Shown here piece after piece: positions 45,552-56,070 of a DNA stretch of 64,000 nt (the first letter of the stretch is position 1; each line of letters opens with the position of its first letter). A program made the position numbers and the translations under genes. Origin of the DNA: Pseudoips prasinana (Eukaryota > Arthropoda > Insecta > Lepidoptera > Nolidae); contig OX621243.1 in assembly GCA_951640165.1 (NCBI GenBank), positions 7,006,001 to 7,070,000 on the forward strand. The letters run 5' to 3'. The notes below the pieces were generated by a model, which did not search any database, was not told where the DNA came from, and worked only from the letters and a program-made list of their open reading frames with translations.

Positions 45552-45706
45552 AATCACACAAAAACCGATGATCTTGTGCGGGTCGCTGGAAACAGCTGGA
45601 TGCGAATAGCGCAAGACCGGCAATTGTGGAGATCTTTGGGGGAGGCCTTTGTCCAGCAGTGGACGTCTTTCGGCTGATATGATGATGATGATGAATCACA
45701 CAAAAA
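45552..45706 (+). mobile_element. 5'-truncated RTE LINE end with 13-bp target-site duplication
   Basis: The body 45565-45693 holds the last codons of an RTE ORF (GATGATCTTGTGCGGGTCGC, GGCCTTTGTCCAGCAGTGG) and a (ATG)n tail. The perfect 13-bp repeat AATCACACAAAAA flanks it (45552-45564 and 45694-45706). Only about 130 bp of the LINE were copied, so the truncation is extreme. Confidence 0.85.
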
Positions 45707-46333
45707 TAGATATTAAAGTAATTAAAGGATATAAACTAAAACGATACATATATATCACATTAAGACCAATGGTGATTTGTTTTAGATGTTTATATTTCCG
45801 GCTTCAAAAAGCGTGCTTTTAAAATATAGATGTTACGATAATATAGCTTGACGTTGATGAACAGCCTATGTATATAAAATGAATTAATGTTGTGCGTACC
45901 ATTCTAAATTTAAAATAATTTATAAATACTTAAAATAGGATTCTATACGAGCGAAAACAAAGATACACGAATATTCCTTCAGACAGCTTTCCCCAAGCAT
46001 TGTCAACTAAACCATGGTGCCCTTAAATAGAACTGTTACGGCACCTAATACTTTTGGTAGGAATAATCTGGTTTCGAAATTGGTTAAGTTTGGTTAAGCA
46101 TGTCTTACCCCAAACCACGCAAATAAAGGAACGAATGAAGCCCACACCTTGCCAAGCGTCCTAGCTTTTATGAATGTAGGTTTGAATGTAGATTGCAATT
46201 GACATATGGATGCAAAATTACATTGATTATTATCCACATAAATAATTAGTCATGCAAACACTGGGCATTTGTAATTAAAAAAACCCATAAAAGTTTAAAT
46301 CACGGCCACAAAAAAAGCAAAAGTGTAATTTAA
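45707..46333. other. No recognisable feature
   Basis: AT-rich spacer. Confidence 0.45.
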
Positions 46334-46583
46334 CGAGCGGTTTCGTTCGGCCTTTCACGCCGGAGGTCGTGGGTTCGATTCCCACCCGGGACAAATATTT
46401 GTGTGCATGAACATGTCTGTTGGTCCTGAGTCTGGGTGTAAATTATCTATATAAGTATGTATTTACAAAAGAAAAATAGTATATGTAGTATATCAGTTAT
46501 CTGGTTTCCATAATACAAGCTCTGCTTAGTTTGGGATCAGATGACCGTGTGTGAATAATGTCCCAGGATATTATTATATTATT
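46334..46583 (+). mobile_element. SINE-A, target of the RTE insertion
   Basis: B box GTGGGTTCGATTCCCACC, body TGAACATGTCTGTTGGTCC and 3' module CTCTGCTTAGTTTGGGATC, then TGTCCCAGGATATTATTA. The A box region is altered. Its (ATT)n tail is where the RTE LINE begins. Confidence 0.7.
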
Positions 46584-49500
46584 ATTATTATTACTATTAT
46601 TCTTCCATACTGGGCTGGAAGCGACAGAAAAACTTTGAATGCCCCAGTAGCCTTACTCCTACTAGGCTGGTGGTAAAAGTCCACCAAAGGTAGAAATGTC
46701 ATCGGCATCTGACCAACAACCAGAAAAGGAAAATTCGAAATAAACCCTATACCAACCCGTCTGGCCAGCGTGGTATAGTAGGCCAAACACCTCCAACACT
46801 CAAATGAAATGATAAGGCACCCAAAACAAAGGCCCCCAGTTCCCGGTCGTCCCACTGTCCGCAGCCACGGTAGCGGTCGCGGTAACAGCGGGGCAGGGGG
46901 TGCGAAGAATCTCCGGGCTACGGAAAAAGGCTACCCAAAACATCTGACCCTGGCAACGTATAATGGACGCTCTCTACGGCTGGACCAACACCTCACCGAA
47001 CTCGAGGTAGAACTAGGTCGCATAAACTGGCACATATTGGGGTTATCTGAAGTCCGAAGACAGGGCGAAGACACGATAACCCTTGAGTCAGGCCACCTGT
47101 TCTACTTTCGGGAAGGTGATCGGCCTTCTCAGGGCGGTGTTGGTTTCCTAGTCAACAAAGCTCTCACTAGCAACGTTGTAGAAGTCAGTAGTGTGTCGAC
47201 ACGGGTAGCGTACCTCATAATTAAAATCACCAACAGGTACACCCTGAAGGTGGTACAGGTATATGCGCCGACCTCGACATACTGCGACGAAATAGCCGAA
47301 GCCATGTACGAAGACATAGCCAAGGCATTACATGGTACCACCAAGGCTCACTACAACGTTGTTATGGGGGACTTCAATGCCAAAGTGGGAGTACAAGAAC
47401 GCGGCGAAACGGTAATCGGATCCCACGGCGTGGGGCGCCGAAACCACAGGGGGCAAATGCTCATCAACTTTCTGGAGTCACAGAGGCTCTTCTTAATGAA
47501 CTCGTTCTTTAAGAAGAAGCCTCATAGAAAGTGGACATGGCGAAGCCCCGACACTGTGACGAGGAACGAGATAGACTTCATCATGACTGACAGGAGGTCT
47601 ATATTTAGAGACGTCTCCGTGATCAACAGGTTTAATACCGGCAGCGATCACCGACTTGTTCGAGGCGCTCTAAATATAGACTTCAGGGCCGAAAGGAGGC
47701 GCATGATGAAGTCTACTCTCAGACCTACTGCGCCTCAATTAGCTTTAGGGTCCGAAAAGTTCCAACTTGAGCTTCAAAACCGTTTCGACCTACTGGAAAC
47801 CGAAGGCAATGTTGACGAGAAAACCGACACAGTGGTCAAAACGATACAGGATGTGTCTCGAAGGGTGTTTCCCGGAAAAAGCGGTAACAGAGAGTCTAAA
47901 CTCTCGCTCGAGACTCTCGAACTTATGAGGCAGAGACGGGAAATGTCATCCACGCAGGCGTATTCGCTGGATGGGAGAAACCTCAACCGGAAGATCCGGA
48001 AGCTGGTCCGACGTGACCTCCGATGTTCCAACACCCGCGCCATCGCGGCTGCGATTGAACAGAACAGAGGCACCAAAGTTTTTGCTCGCCAGCTAGGTAG
48101 ATCTCATCTGACGAAACTTAAAACTGCGGATGGCAAAACCGTGACCTCCAAGTTCGAGATACTCGAGGAAATTGAGAGTTTCTACAAAGACCTGTACGCA
48201 TCACGGACGACTAAACCCACGAGGCCCAGCGCTGACGACCACAGAGCCCCACTCACACGCCATTACACGGAAGACATCCCTGATGTCAACCAGGACGAGG
48301 TCAGAGTGGCTCTCGAGCAGCTTAAGAACAACCAGTCGCCAGGTGATGACGGAATCACCACTGAGCTCCTGAAGGCAGGCGGGATTCCAATCCTGAAAGA
48401 GCTAGCGAGTCTCTTTAATTCCGTCATTCACCAGGGCTTAACACCTCAAGCGTGGAGCGGGAGTGCGTTGGTTCTGTTCTTCAAAAAAGGTGACAAAACC
48501 TTGCTGAAGAACTACAGACCCATCTCACTGCTGAGCCACGTTTACAAGTTGTTCTCGAGAGTACTCACAAACCGCCTCGCCAGAAGACTTGACGAGTTCC
48601 AGCCTCCGGAACAAGCCGGGTTTCGAAAAGGCTACAGCACCGTAGACCACATCCATACTGTTCGGCAGATTGTACAGAAGACTGAAGAGTACAATCAGCC
48701 GCTGTGTATGGCCTTCGTGGACTACGAGAAAGCCTTCGACTCCATCGAAACCTGGGCGGTTTTGGATGCTCTGCAGCGATGTCACATCGATTGGCACTAT
48801 ATCGAGGTGCTGAGATGTCTGTATGATACCGCCACAATGACCGTCCAGGTCCAGGACCAAAAGACCAGCCCGATCGAGCTGCGTCGAGGGGTGAGACAGG
48901 GGGATGTAATATCCCCTAAGCTCTTCACCAACGCGCTCGAAGACGTCTTCAAGACGCTGGACTGGACTGGACGGGGCATTAACATCAACGGCGAATACAT
49001 CTCACACCTTCGGTTCGCCGATGATATCGTCATCGTTGCAGAGTCACTGGAACAGTTAAGCGAAATGCTGCAAAGCCTAAATGGAGCCTCTCGAGGTGTC
49101 GGTCTCGGCATGAACTTGGATAAAACCAAGATCATGTTCAATGAACATGTCACGCCGGGACCAATCTACGTCGATGGTTCGATGCTCGAAGTTGTTCGGG
49201 AGTATGTCTACCTTGGACAAGTTGTCCAATTGGGTAGAAACAACTTCGAGAAAGAAATCAACCGCAGGATCCAGTTGGGTTGGGCAGCATTTGGCAAACT
49301 ACGCCATGTCTTCTCCTCGCCTTTACCGCAATGTCTGAAGTCTAAAGTCTACAACCAATGCGTCCTACCTGTTATGACCTACGGTGCTGAGACGTGGACA
49401 CTCACAGTGGGACTAGTCCATAAATTGAAAGTCGCACAGCGAGCTATGGAGCGGGCTATGCTCGGCGTCTCTTTGAAGGATAAAATTCGTAACGAAGTAA

Positions 49501-49811
49501 TCCGACAAAGAACCAAAGTTACCGACATAGCTCGCAGACTTAGCAAGCTAAAGTGGCAATGGGCTGGTCACATCTGCAGAAGGACCGACGGCCGATGGAG
49601 CAAACGTGTTCTAGAGTGGAGACCGCGACTTGGTAAGCGTAAGGTAGGACGGCCCCCAGCTAGGTGGACCGACGACCTCAAAAGGGTCGCTGGGACAGAC
49701 TGGATGCGGAAGGCGGAGGACCGTGTGCAATGGCGCGTGTTAGGAGAGGCTTATGTCCAGCAGTGGACTGCGATAGGCTGATTGACTTGACTTGACTGAT
49801 TATTATTACTA
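46584..49811 (+). mobile_element. Full-length RTE-clade non-LTR retrotransposon
   Basis: The element proper appears to be 46597-49798 (about 3.2 kb). It has a leader of about 210 bp, one long ORF and a very short 3' region of TTGACTTGACTTGACTGAT-type tandem repeats right after the stop. The direct repeat ATTATTATTACTA occurs at 46584-46596 and 49799-49811 and fits a 13-bp target duplication, with the caution that it is simple sequence. A single ORF with APE endonuclease and RT, plus a minimal 3' UTR of short repeats, is the known design of the RTE clade. The leader shares blocks with the short composite elements in this window. Confidence 0.8.
46809..49781 (+). CDS. RTE endonuclease-reverse transcriptase, intact ORF
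   Basis: The 990-residue protein would copy its own RNA at nicked chromosomal DNA by target-primed reverse transcription. An AP-type endonuclease fills about residues 45-290: LATYNGRS (N52), LSEVRR (E81), VMGDFNAKVG (D188, N190), NEIDFIM and the terminal SDH (279-281). The RT domain lies at about 500-790: KNYRPISLL, QAGFRKGYSTVDHI, AFVDYEKAFD (catalytic D638), RRGVRQGDVISP and the active-site box RFADDIV (FADD, 736-739). The C-terminal part ends ARWTDDLKRVAG....WRVLGEAYVQQW, the same end seen in the truncated copies. No stop or frameshift is visible, and all catalytic residues I can name are present. The start is the first in-frame ATG. An ATG at 46804 is out of frame and ends at once. Length is usual for RTE proteins. 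The codon composition is GC-richer than the surroundings. Confidence 0.9.
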   Translation: MIRHPKQRPPVPGRPTVRSHGSGRGNSGAGGAKNLRATEKGYPKHLTLATYNGRSLRLDQHLTELEVELGRINWHILGLSEVRRQGEDTITLESGHLFYFREGDRPSQGGVGFLVNKALTSNVVEVSSVSTRVAYLIIKITNRYTLKVVQVYAPTSTYCDEIAEAMYEDIAKALHGTTKAHYNVVMGDFNAKVGVQERGETVIGSHGVGRRNHRGQMLINFLESQRLFLMNSFFKKKPHRKWTWRSPDTVTRNEIDFIMTDRRSIFRDVSVINRFNTGSDHRLVRGALNIDFRAERRRMMKSTLRPTAPQLALGSEKFQLELQNRFDLLETEGNVDEKTDTVVKTIQDVSRRVFPGKSGNRESKLSLETLELMRQRREMSSTQAYSLDGRNLNRKIRKLVRRDLRCSNTRAIAAAIEQNRGTKVFARQLGRSHLTKLKTADGKTVTSKFEILEEIESFYKDLYASRTTKPTRPSADDHRAPLTRHYTEDIPDVNQDEVRVALEQLKNNQSPGDDGITTELLKAGGIPILKELASLFNSVIHQGLTPQAWSGSALVLFFKKGDKTLLKNYRPISLLSHVYKLFSRVLTNRLARRLDEFQPPEQAGFRKGYSTVDHIHTVRQIVQKTEEYNQPLCMAFVDYEKAFDSIETWAVLDALQRCHIDWHYIEVLRCLYDTATMTVQVQDQKTSPIELRRGVRQGDVISPKLFTNALEDVFKTLDWTGRGININGEYISHLRFADDIVIVAESLEQLSEMLQSLNGASRGVGLGMNLDKTKIMFNEHVTPGPIYVDGSMLEVVREYVYLGQVVQLGRNNFEKEINRRIQLGWAAFGKLRHVFSSPLPQCLKSKVYNQCVLPVMTYGAETWTLTVGLVHKLKVAQRAMERAMLGVSLKDKIRNEVIRQRTKVTDIARRLSKLKWQWAGHICRRTDGRWSKRVLEWRPRLGKRKVGRPPARWTDDLKRVAGTDWMRKAEDRVQWRVLGEAYVQQWTAIG

Positions 49812-50157
49812 GCAAGTGGCAACTCTAAACGTTGTCGAATTTAATCGGTAAAGCTGTGTGATGCATCTATTCTCTTTAATCTGTGCCATGACGGCTAAAC
49901 TAGAAGCAACGACTAATTGTAACGATTCCAGCGCATTTGAGATTTCTAATTTATTGGCTAATAATGGAAACGCGAGGTTCCAGTGTAGCCAACCTCGAAG
50001 GGATAGTGATGGCAATTAGGGTTTTAGATGGAGCACAGAAAACTTGATTGGTATAAAATTATTGTAGGTACATACATACATATGTAGACCAGGCCAGGTA
50101 TACTTTTTTGGTCAATCTTCTTCCATTCATCCTTTCTAAATGCCCAAACTCTCAGCA
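49812..50157. other. No recognisable feature
   Basis: Short spacer between two LINEs. A 68-codon minus-strand frame has no motif. Confidence 0.45.
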
Positions 50158-53150
50158 TAAAGTAAAATACTCTTTATTGTACACCATAACTTAAAATTAG
50201 AATTAACATATGTTAATTAGGTACAAAGGGCGGTCTTATCGCTACTGCGATTTCTTCCAGACAACCAATTATGGAGTGGATAGACAAAGGAAAGGGAAAA
50301 CAGGGTAGATAGGTGTTACAATAGGTCTTCTTAATGTAAACTTAAACTAATGCAAAATAATAAAAACAAATAAAAATGGAAATAGGTACATAGATAATTA
50401 AGAATGTCATAAAAGAAAAGCAATAATGCGTGAAAAAAAAAAAAAAACAAACCAAAGGCGGCAGCGGTAAATAAATTAACTTAAGGAGTCTAGGCAGATA
50501 AATAATTTTTCTTTACATGATTTTTAAAAATATCTATGGATTGAGCTTGTCTTGTTTTTAAAGGCAATGCGTTCCACAAACGCACGGCCTGCACTGTAAA
50601 AGATTTACCGTAATAATCTGTGGAATGACTTGGCATTTTCAGTTTAAGGTTCTCTGATGACCTCAAGCATCTTGAATGTGTGTCATGAAGGAACTCGAAA
50701 CGTTCTTTAAGATAAGATGGTGTTGAAGGATTAAACAATATATTATAAAGAAGGGCTAAAATATGAGCGTTCCGGCGAAGGCGAATGGGAAGCCACTTGA
50801 GCTGACGGCGGTAATCGGAAACATGGTCATACTTGCGTAATCCAAATATAAACCTTATAAAGACATTTTGAAGCCGCTCAAGTTTGTCAAGTTGGGTTCA
50901 GTGAGATCAAGATAGCTGGTGTCGGCATAGTCAAGGATAGGAAGAAGGAGGGATTGTGCGAGCGCAATTTTAGTGGCAGTGGGTAGGAAGTTGCGTAGTC
51001 TTCGCAATATCCCTGCAGAAGCGAAAACCTTACGACTAACTTCTTGCATCTGTAGACCCCAGGATAACTTATTATCAATATAAATTCCCAAGTTTTTGAC
51101 ATGTTCACTAAACGATATCGTGATGTTATTAAAGAACACTGGTGGAACCTGAGACCAAGCTATCTTTGAAATTATTCTGGGGCTACCAACAACTGTAACC
51201 TGCGTCTTATCAGGGTTAACATTCAGTCCGTATTGCTTACTCCAATGACAAACACGTCTTAGGTCCTCATTCAAGCTATTAATGGCCATCGGCAATTCGT
51301 TAAGCTCGGCTTGTGTGTATATTTGCAGGTCATCTGCATATAGGTGGTAGGAAGAATTAAGATTATTGGAGATAGTGTTAATAAATAACGCGAAGAGAAG
51401 CGGAGAGAGAACGCCACCCTGTGGTACGCCGACTACAGTATTGCGCCACGAGGATACGCTATCCTGGACGCAAATGCGTTGTCGGCGGCCAAACAGGTAA
51501 TCACGAAACCAATCGGTTGCCGTTGGAGATATGTTAAGAGATCTAAGAATACCAATCAGAATTTCAAAATCCACCGTGTTAAATGCATTACTGAAGTCGA
51601 GCAATGAGAGGACAGTGAGTTTTCCTCCGTCCATTCCCAGTCTGATGTCATCAGTTATTTTAATCAATGCAGTCGTCGTACTATGACCAGGACGGAAGCC
51701 GGATTGGAAGGGATTAAGAAGAGAGTTTTTACAGAGGAATGAACTAAACTGGTTGGAAACCAGTCGTTCAAGGACCTTGGAGAGTAAGGGAAGAATTGAT
51801 ATGGGTCGGAACTCAGAAAAGGAAGAAGGATTAGGTTTTTTGGGTATGGGGATGATATGAGCCTCTTTCCACGAGGATGGGAATGTACCGCTGGATATAG
51901 AGTGATTAAATATATGACAGAGAATGGGTAGGATCTCATCTAGGATAGGAATGATCATATTACGACTAATGCAGTCACTGCCAATCGAGTTGGAAGTGAT
52001 GGACAGAACCGATTTCTTAACATCACAAGCAGCAAACTGATTAAATCTAAAAGAGCTATAATCAGGGGTCGGAAGTGTTGAAAGATTGCGTAAGGTGTTG
52101 TTTATGGTAGTCCTATCACAGATGGACGAAGGAGTAAAATGTTGATTTAATGCATTGATATCGAAGTTTATATGAATTTGATCTTGACGTGATTTTCCAA
52201 CCCCCATAGAATTAAGAAATTTCCAAACCTTGGCAGGATCACCATTTTTAACAGATTGATGGATATGTTGGCGTTGCGCGTTTCTACACACCTTATTGCA
52301 GAGACATCTAATAGATACATATTTATCCCAATTGGAATCACTTGGCCGACTATTATACCTAGCTTTAGCCGCAGCTTTTTTTTCTATAATAGATTTAATA
52401 TCATCCGTGAGCCATGGTGCCGGTAAATGTTTAATCTTGATTGGGCGGATAGGAGCATGAACGTCATAGAGCTGTGTCAATTGGGACGCAAAATAATGAA
52501 CTTTGACGTCAATGGAGTCAGCGTTAACAAGTGGTGTCCAATTAATGTCGGTGGCGTCTTTACGAAGAGCAGTCAGATCCATACCAACAAAACTGCGCTG
52601 CAGAAGAGTCCTTGACTTAGCCTTGGGAGGACGGATTTTGTACGAAACGAAAATGAGATCATGATATGAAAAAGCTTCCGCCGAGCATTAGCCATGCTTA
52701 GATACTCTTTGAGTAGAAGAAACAAGAATTAGATCTAACAGTGAAGGTGTGGAATTCGGAAAATGATGCGTGGAATTAAGTGGAAGCAAGAACAAGTTAG
52801 CGGAAGCAGCGGTGTAGCGTAGAGAATTAGAGCGAGTGTCATTTTTAAGGAGGCATGTATTAAAGTCCCCCATGATAATTGTTTGACTGTAAGAAGGCAT
52901 CAACTGTTCAAGGACGTTTTCCAACGACAAAAAGTAGTTAATGCGCAGTGACGGGCAATAGTAAACACCAAGAAGGGCTTTAGAGTGTTGAAGTTCAACC
53001 TCTAGGAAGAGGTGCTCGCCAGCATTGGACGGTGGAGGTTGTGCCGAGATGCTAACTATAGAGAACGGAATATGAGCACGTAAGTAGATGGCAACACCAC
53101 CACCACGGCCATGTGTGCGATCGTTCCTAATCAGGTCAGCATACCTTTTT
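50158..53150 (-). mobile_element. CR1/Jockey-like LINE, 5'-truncated
   Basis: On the minus strand it starts abruptly near 53145 inside the endonuclease domain. It runs through the RT and C-terminal domains, and ends with a 3' UTR of about 330 bp that has an ACAATAAAGAG polyadenylation-like signal near 50175. The group is inferred from the protein (YADD box, LDFSNAF, VPQGGVLSPLLF). I cannot separate CR1, Kiri, Daphne and Jockey-type clades without alignment. No target duplication is evident. Confidence 0.75.
50490..53147 (-). pseudogene. LINE endonuclease-reverse transcriptase, nearly intact
   Basis: The endonuclease remnant begins with RNDRTHGRGGGVAIYLRA (about 53130-53080) and has IIMGDFN at about 52860. 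One stop codon (TAA, about 52692) interrupts the frame before the 575-codon stretch 50855-52582. That stretch holds the linker (PAPWLTDDIKS), the RT boxes (FRPISILPLLSK, SGFRPGHSTTTAL, LLDFSNAFNTVD, VPQGGVLSPLLF, LYADDLQIYTQ) and VKNLGIYIDNKLSW. A single-base indel near 50888 shifts the frame, after which KLERLQNVFIRFIF up to VRLWNALPLKTRQ completes the C-terminus at 50490. With only about two lesions the copy is rather young but should not be functional. The 5' part of the endonuclease and any ORF1 are missing. Confidence 0.8.
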
Positions 53151-53676
53151 CAAATCATGTAACATTAAAAAAAACCATACAATCGAATTGAGAACCACTT
53201 ATATATTATGTTGATATATACAAGGTGCAAAATTAACTGTGATTTCGCGATTTCTTCGTAATAAACCGATTTCGATATTAAATTGCTTATATTATTAAAA
53301 TTATATGTTTATGTTTGGGTCGGTTTACAAAATTAGTATAGAAAAAGTTTCAGTGTATATTATTTTAATAGAACTTATTTTATGTATATTAATATTATTG
53401 ATACCAAGTTTCATGTAATTTTAATGAGAAGGATATGAAGGTAATGCTGCGGCATTATCCTTCCTCGTACTTACATGATATGATCTCATATGTCTATACT
53501 GTAAATATCTACAAACAAGTGAACTATATTTAATAATAATAAAAATTACCTTTAATACAGATAAACAAGTTGACGTTTATTATCTTATTTAATCTATGAT
53601 GATTATAACTATAGATTTAAATTATAGTATTGTTGTAAAAGTTTGAAACAAATTCATTAAAGATTAATCATAATGA
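53151..53676. other. No recognisable gene
   Basis: AT-rich. TATACAAGGTGCAAAATTAA at about 53217 resembles a transposon end of the ACACCNTGTATA kind, without a visible partner. Confidence 0.35.
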
Positions 53677-53921
53677 AATAATAATATCCTGGGACATTAT
53701 TTACATGTGATCCCAAACCAAGCAGAGCTTGTACAATGGAATATGATATGATATGACTACATACTAGTTTTCTTTTGTAAATACATACTTATATAGATAA
53801 TAACACCCAGACTCAGGATACACAGACATGTTCATGCACACAAATATGTCCTGAATGGGAATCAAACCCACGACCTCCGGCTTGAAAGCAAGCATTTGCC
53901 AATCACGCCAACAGGTCCGTT
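53677..53921 (-). mobile_element. SINE-A
   Basis: On the minus strand: A box TTGGCGTGATTGGCAAATGC, B box GTGGGTTTGATTCCCATT (one change in the TTCGA core), 3' module CTCTGCTTGGTTTGGGATC and a (ATT)n tail. Confidence 0.7.
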
Positions 53922-53954
53922 AAATATATTTTAACGAATTCAAATATAGTTTTA

Positions 53955-54060
53955 AAGTTGTTCTGAGTCTTGATGTACTTTGTGTACATAAATTATATGT
54001 TTGTAAAGTATCCCACGACACAGAGATTCAACTCCATAGTGCGGCCGTTGTCTTTAAAAC
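53955..54060 (+). repeat. SINE-D 3' part
   Basis: GTTCTGAGTCTTGATGTACT, AATTATATGTTTGTAAAGTA and CACGACACAGAGATTCAACT match the SINE-D body. The head is absent. Confidence 0.6.
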
Positions 54061-54061
54061 A

Positions 54062-54165
54062 AAAAACACTAACAAATCTTCTGAAGGTTGCTGGAAACCA
54101 CTGGATGCGGGTAGAGCAACACAGCCTTTGTCCAGTAAAGGACGTCTCTCTGGTGACATGATATT
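54062..54165 (+). repeat. Decayed RTE LINE 3' end
   Basis: GAAGGTTGCTGGAAACCACT, GGATGCGGGTAGAGCAA and CCTTTGTCCAGTAAAGGACG follow the RTE C-terminal coding end with several changes and a deletion. Confidence 0.55.
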
Positions 54166-54167
54166 GT

Positions 54168-54625
54168 ATCCATTAATACTCTGAGAAGTATGTGTGGTGT
54201 GACTTTGAGAGGCAGAATTCGACATACTGATGTAAGAGAGCGTTGTGGTGTGAAAGAGGATGTAGTCACAAAGATTGAAAAAGGTATGCTGAGATGGTTT
54301 GGCAATTTACAAAGGATGAATGAAAGAAGATTGACAAAAGAAGTATACCTGGCCTGTGTGAATGGGACAACCGTATGATAATTAGATGTTGATATATACA
54401 AGTTACAGTTACAGTTTTAAGGGGAAGACCACGTCGAACATTCTCTAACCAAATTGGAGATGTTCTCAAGAAAAGGCGGGTCAGAAGTACCCGGCGAGCA
54501 TGTATGAAGAATATAATGACAGTAATCGAGGCAAAAGAAGTATGCAAAGATCGTGACGAATGGAAATCCGTTTTCTCTGCCTGCCCCTCTGGGAAACAGG
54601 CGTGAGTCTATGGATGTAATATTAT
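54168..54625 (+). pseudogene. RTE-2 LINE C-terminal region
   Basis: The longest copy of this lineage in the window. The frame reads CGVTLRGRIRHTDVRERCGV, KEDVVTKIEKGMLRWFGNL and RRLTKEVYLACVNGTTV, where a stop and about 40 bp of foreign sequence intervene (54378-54418). It then continues GRPRRTFSNQIGDVLKK and RACMKNIMTVIEAKEVC to CPSGKQA and a stop. The WFG..RMNE block is typical of the post-RT domain of RTE-like endonuclease-RT proteins. It has no catalytic core and is dead. Confidence 0.7.
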
Positions 54626-55010
54626 CTACAAACCTGTAATAAATACTCTCTAATATTTTTGACTTTGCAGTCATTGCAGTAATCACATTTAGTGATAAGG
54701 CCGCCATTGTACAATTATGTGATGCATATTCTTTTCTTTGTTTATTGTATTTGTTTTTTATTCGTGTACAATAATGAGTTATCTTATCTTAAAAACAACG
54801 GCCATTCCATTGTGGTTTGGAATAATACATTAAAAATTAAAACAGGTATATATACTAATGAATGGCTACTGGTTTGCGTAATTAATAGTAATTTACTAGT
54901 TCAGTAAGAGTGGGTCATTAACACATTATGTGTTAATTGTGACGTCTGTTATTTTAATTACAAATTATTACGTATATGTGTGCAGTCAGTAAATACCTTT
55001 ACACATATTA
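54626..55010. other. No recognisable feature
   Basis: A 71-codon plus-strand frame at 54692-54907 is hydrophobic but has no motif or expression signals that I can see. Confidence 0.4.
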
Positions 55011-55266
55011 ATAATAATAATAATAATATCTAGGGACAATGTCACACAGATCATCCTAGCCCCAAACTAAGCAAAGCTTGTACTATGGGTACCAGGCGAC
55101 GATATACATACTTACATAGATAGATAAATACTTATATACATAGAAAACATCCATGACTCAGAAACAAATATTCGTGCTCATCACACAAATATTTGCACTT
55201 ACCGGGATTCGAACCCAGGACCACCAGCTTCGTAGGCAGGAGCACTACCAACTAGGCTACGGGATT
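55011..55266 (-). mobile_element. SINE-B (tRNA-headed SINE), full copy
   Basis: On the minus strand: A box CGTAGCCTAGTTGGTAGTGC, B box CTGGGTTCGAATCCCGGT, body TCTGAGTCATGGATGTTTTC, 3' module and a long (ATT)n tail. It is close to the copy at 29913-30162. Confidence 0.75.
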
Positions 55267-55440
55267 TGGTTTCCAGCCCAGAAACAATAACAGGGCAACC
55301 CCATACCACCCCGTGGGTATAGTAAAAGGCGACAAAGGGATACACCAGGTAATAGGGCAGCAGCGCCATCTAGGTACTAACTACCACCTAAATGCGGTCG
55401 CCAACTAGCATGCTATACGCGGTGAGTTACGTCAAATCCT
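55266..55440 (+). repeat. Leader-like part of an RTE-derived composite element
   Basis: Contains AACCCCATACCACCCCGTGG, GTAAAAGGCGACAAAGGGAT and GGGCAGCAGCGCCATC, matching 780-880 in the composite at 650-1022. The RTE 3' end is missing. It abuts the head of the SINE-B copy. Confidence 0.55.
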
Positions 55441-55761
55441 GGAGGTATTTGTCGTAACTCATGACACGAATGACAAAGACACGTTTATAAAACCTTTAGG
55501 CTTTGCACTCAACGTAGGTAAAGCATTTAGGCACGCCGCCAGTCCATAAAATAAATAAAAAAACTTGTGTGTACTTATGTACACGCGTTAGACGTTATAC
55601 TTCTTAATATACAACTTGAACATAGTTATCAATTTTCATACCACCTAGAACTAACGTCATGCTGTTATTTTTTGGTGTCGGTGTGCGCGCGCATCGTAAA
55701 AATTCACTCTCATCATTTTTCTCCATCGCGCCAAAAGAAGTATAACTTCAAAAAATGTTTT
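55441..55761. other. No recognisable feature
   Basis: AT-rich. A 70-codon frame has no motif. Confidence 0.4.
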
Positions 55762-55940
55762 TATTCACGTAGACTTTAAAAAAGCGCTTGTAAATAGTCA
55801 GAACATGTTTGTAGTAATACAGTTATTATTTCTAGTTACTTATTACAGATATTTAGGTACACGGAATATTAAAACATTAATACAATTTATTTTATAATGG
55901 TGCTTAGTGATATTTAGCGTGTATTAAGTTATTGTCAAGA
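55762..55940 (-). repeat. Dispersed repeat P, copy 3
   Basis: The reverse complement matches 14465-14655 throughout (GCGCTTGTAAATAGTCAGAA, ATTATTTCTAGTTACTTATT). It lacks the palindrome of copy 1. Confidence 0.65.
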
Positions 55941-55960
55941 TAGATAGATGTGTGAACATT

Positions 55961-56070
55961 AAAGTGGTTTAGCTATCGGTCCCAGTTGTTGTCATTAGAC
56001 TACAGTCGACAAACCATGTCAGAGCCCTACTCGGCGGGTTCACGCTAGTGTAACAACTGCCCATACGATA
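55961..56070 (+). repeat. 5S-like SINE 3' part with internal deletion
   Basis: AAGTGGTTTAGC joins directly to TATCGGTCCCAGTTG, so about 45 bp of the SINE are missing. Then come CATTAGACTACAGTCG and CCATACGATAAA. The head is absent. Confidence 0.6.

Noticed and set aside
46334..46395. tRNA gene before the RTE LINE
   Set aside because: The B box is perfect, but the A box side is altered and the SINE-A body follows, so it is a SINE head.
46584..46596. Certain target-site duplication of the RTE
   Set aside because: Kept only as probable. ATTATTATTACTA lies in a (ATT)n tail and could match the 3' flank by chance.
48525..49153. Minus-strand ORFs of 90-118 codons inside the RTE
   Set aside because: They are antisense shadows of the GC-richer RT coding sequence.
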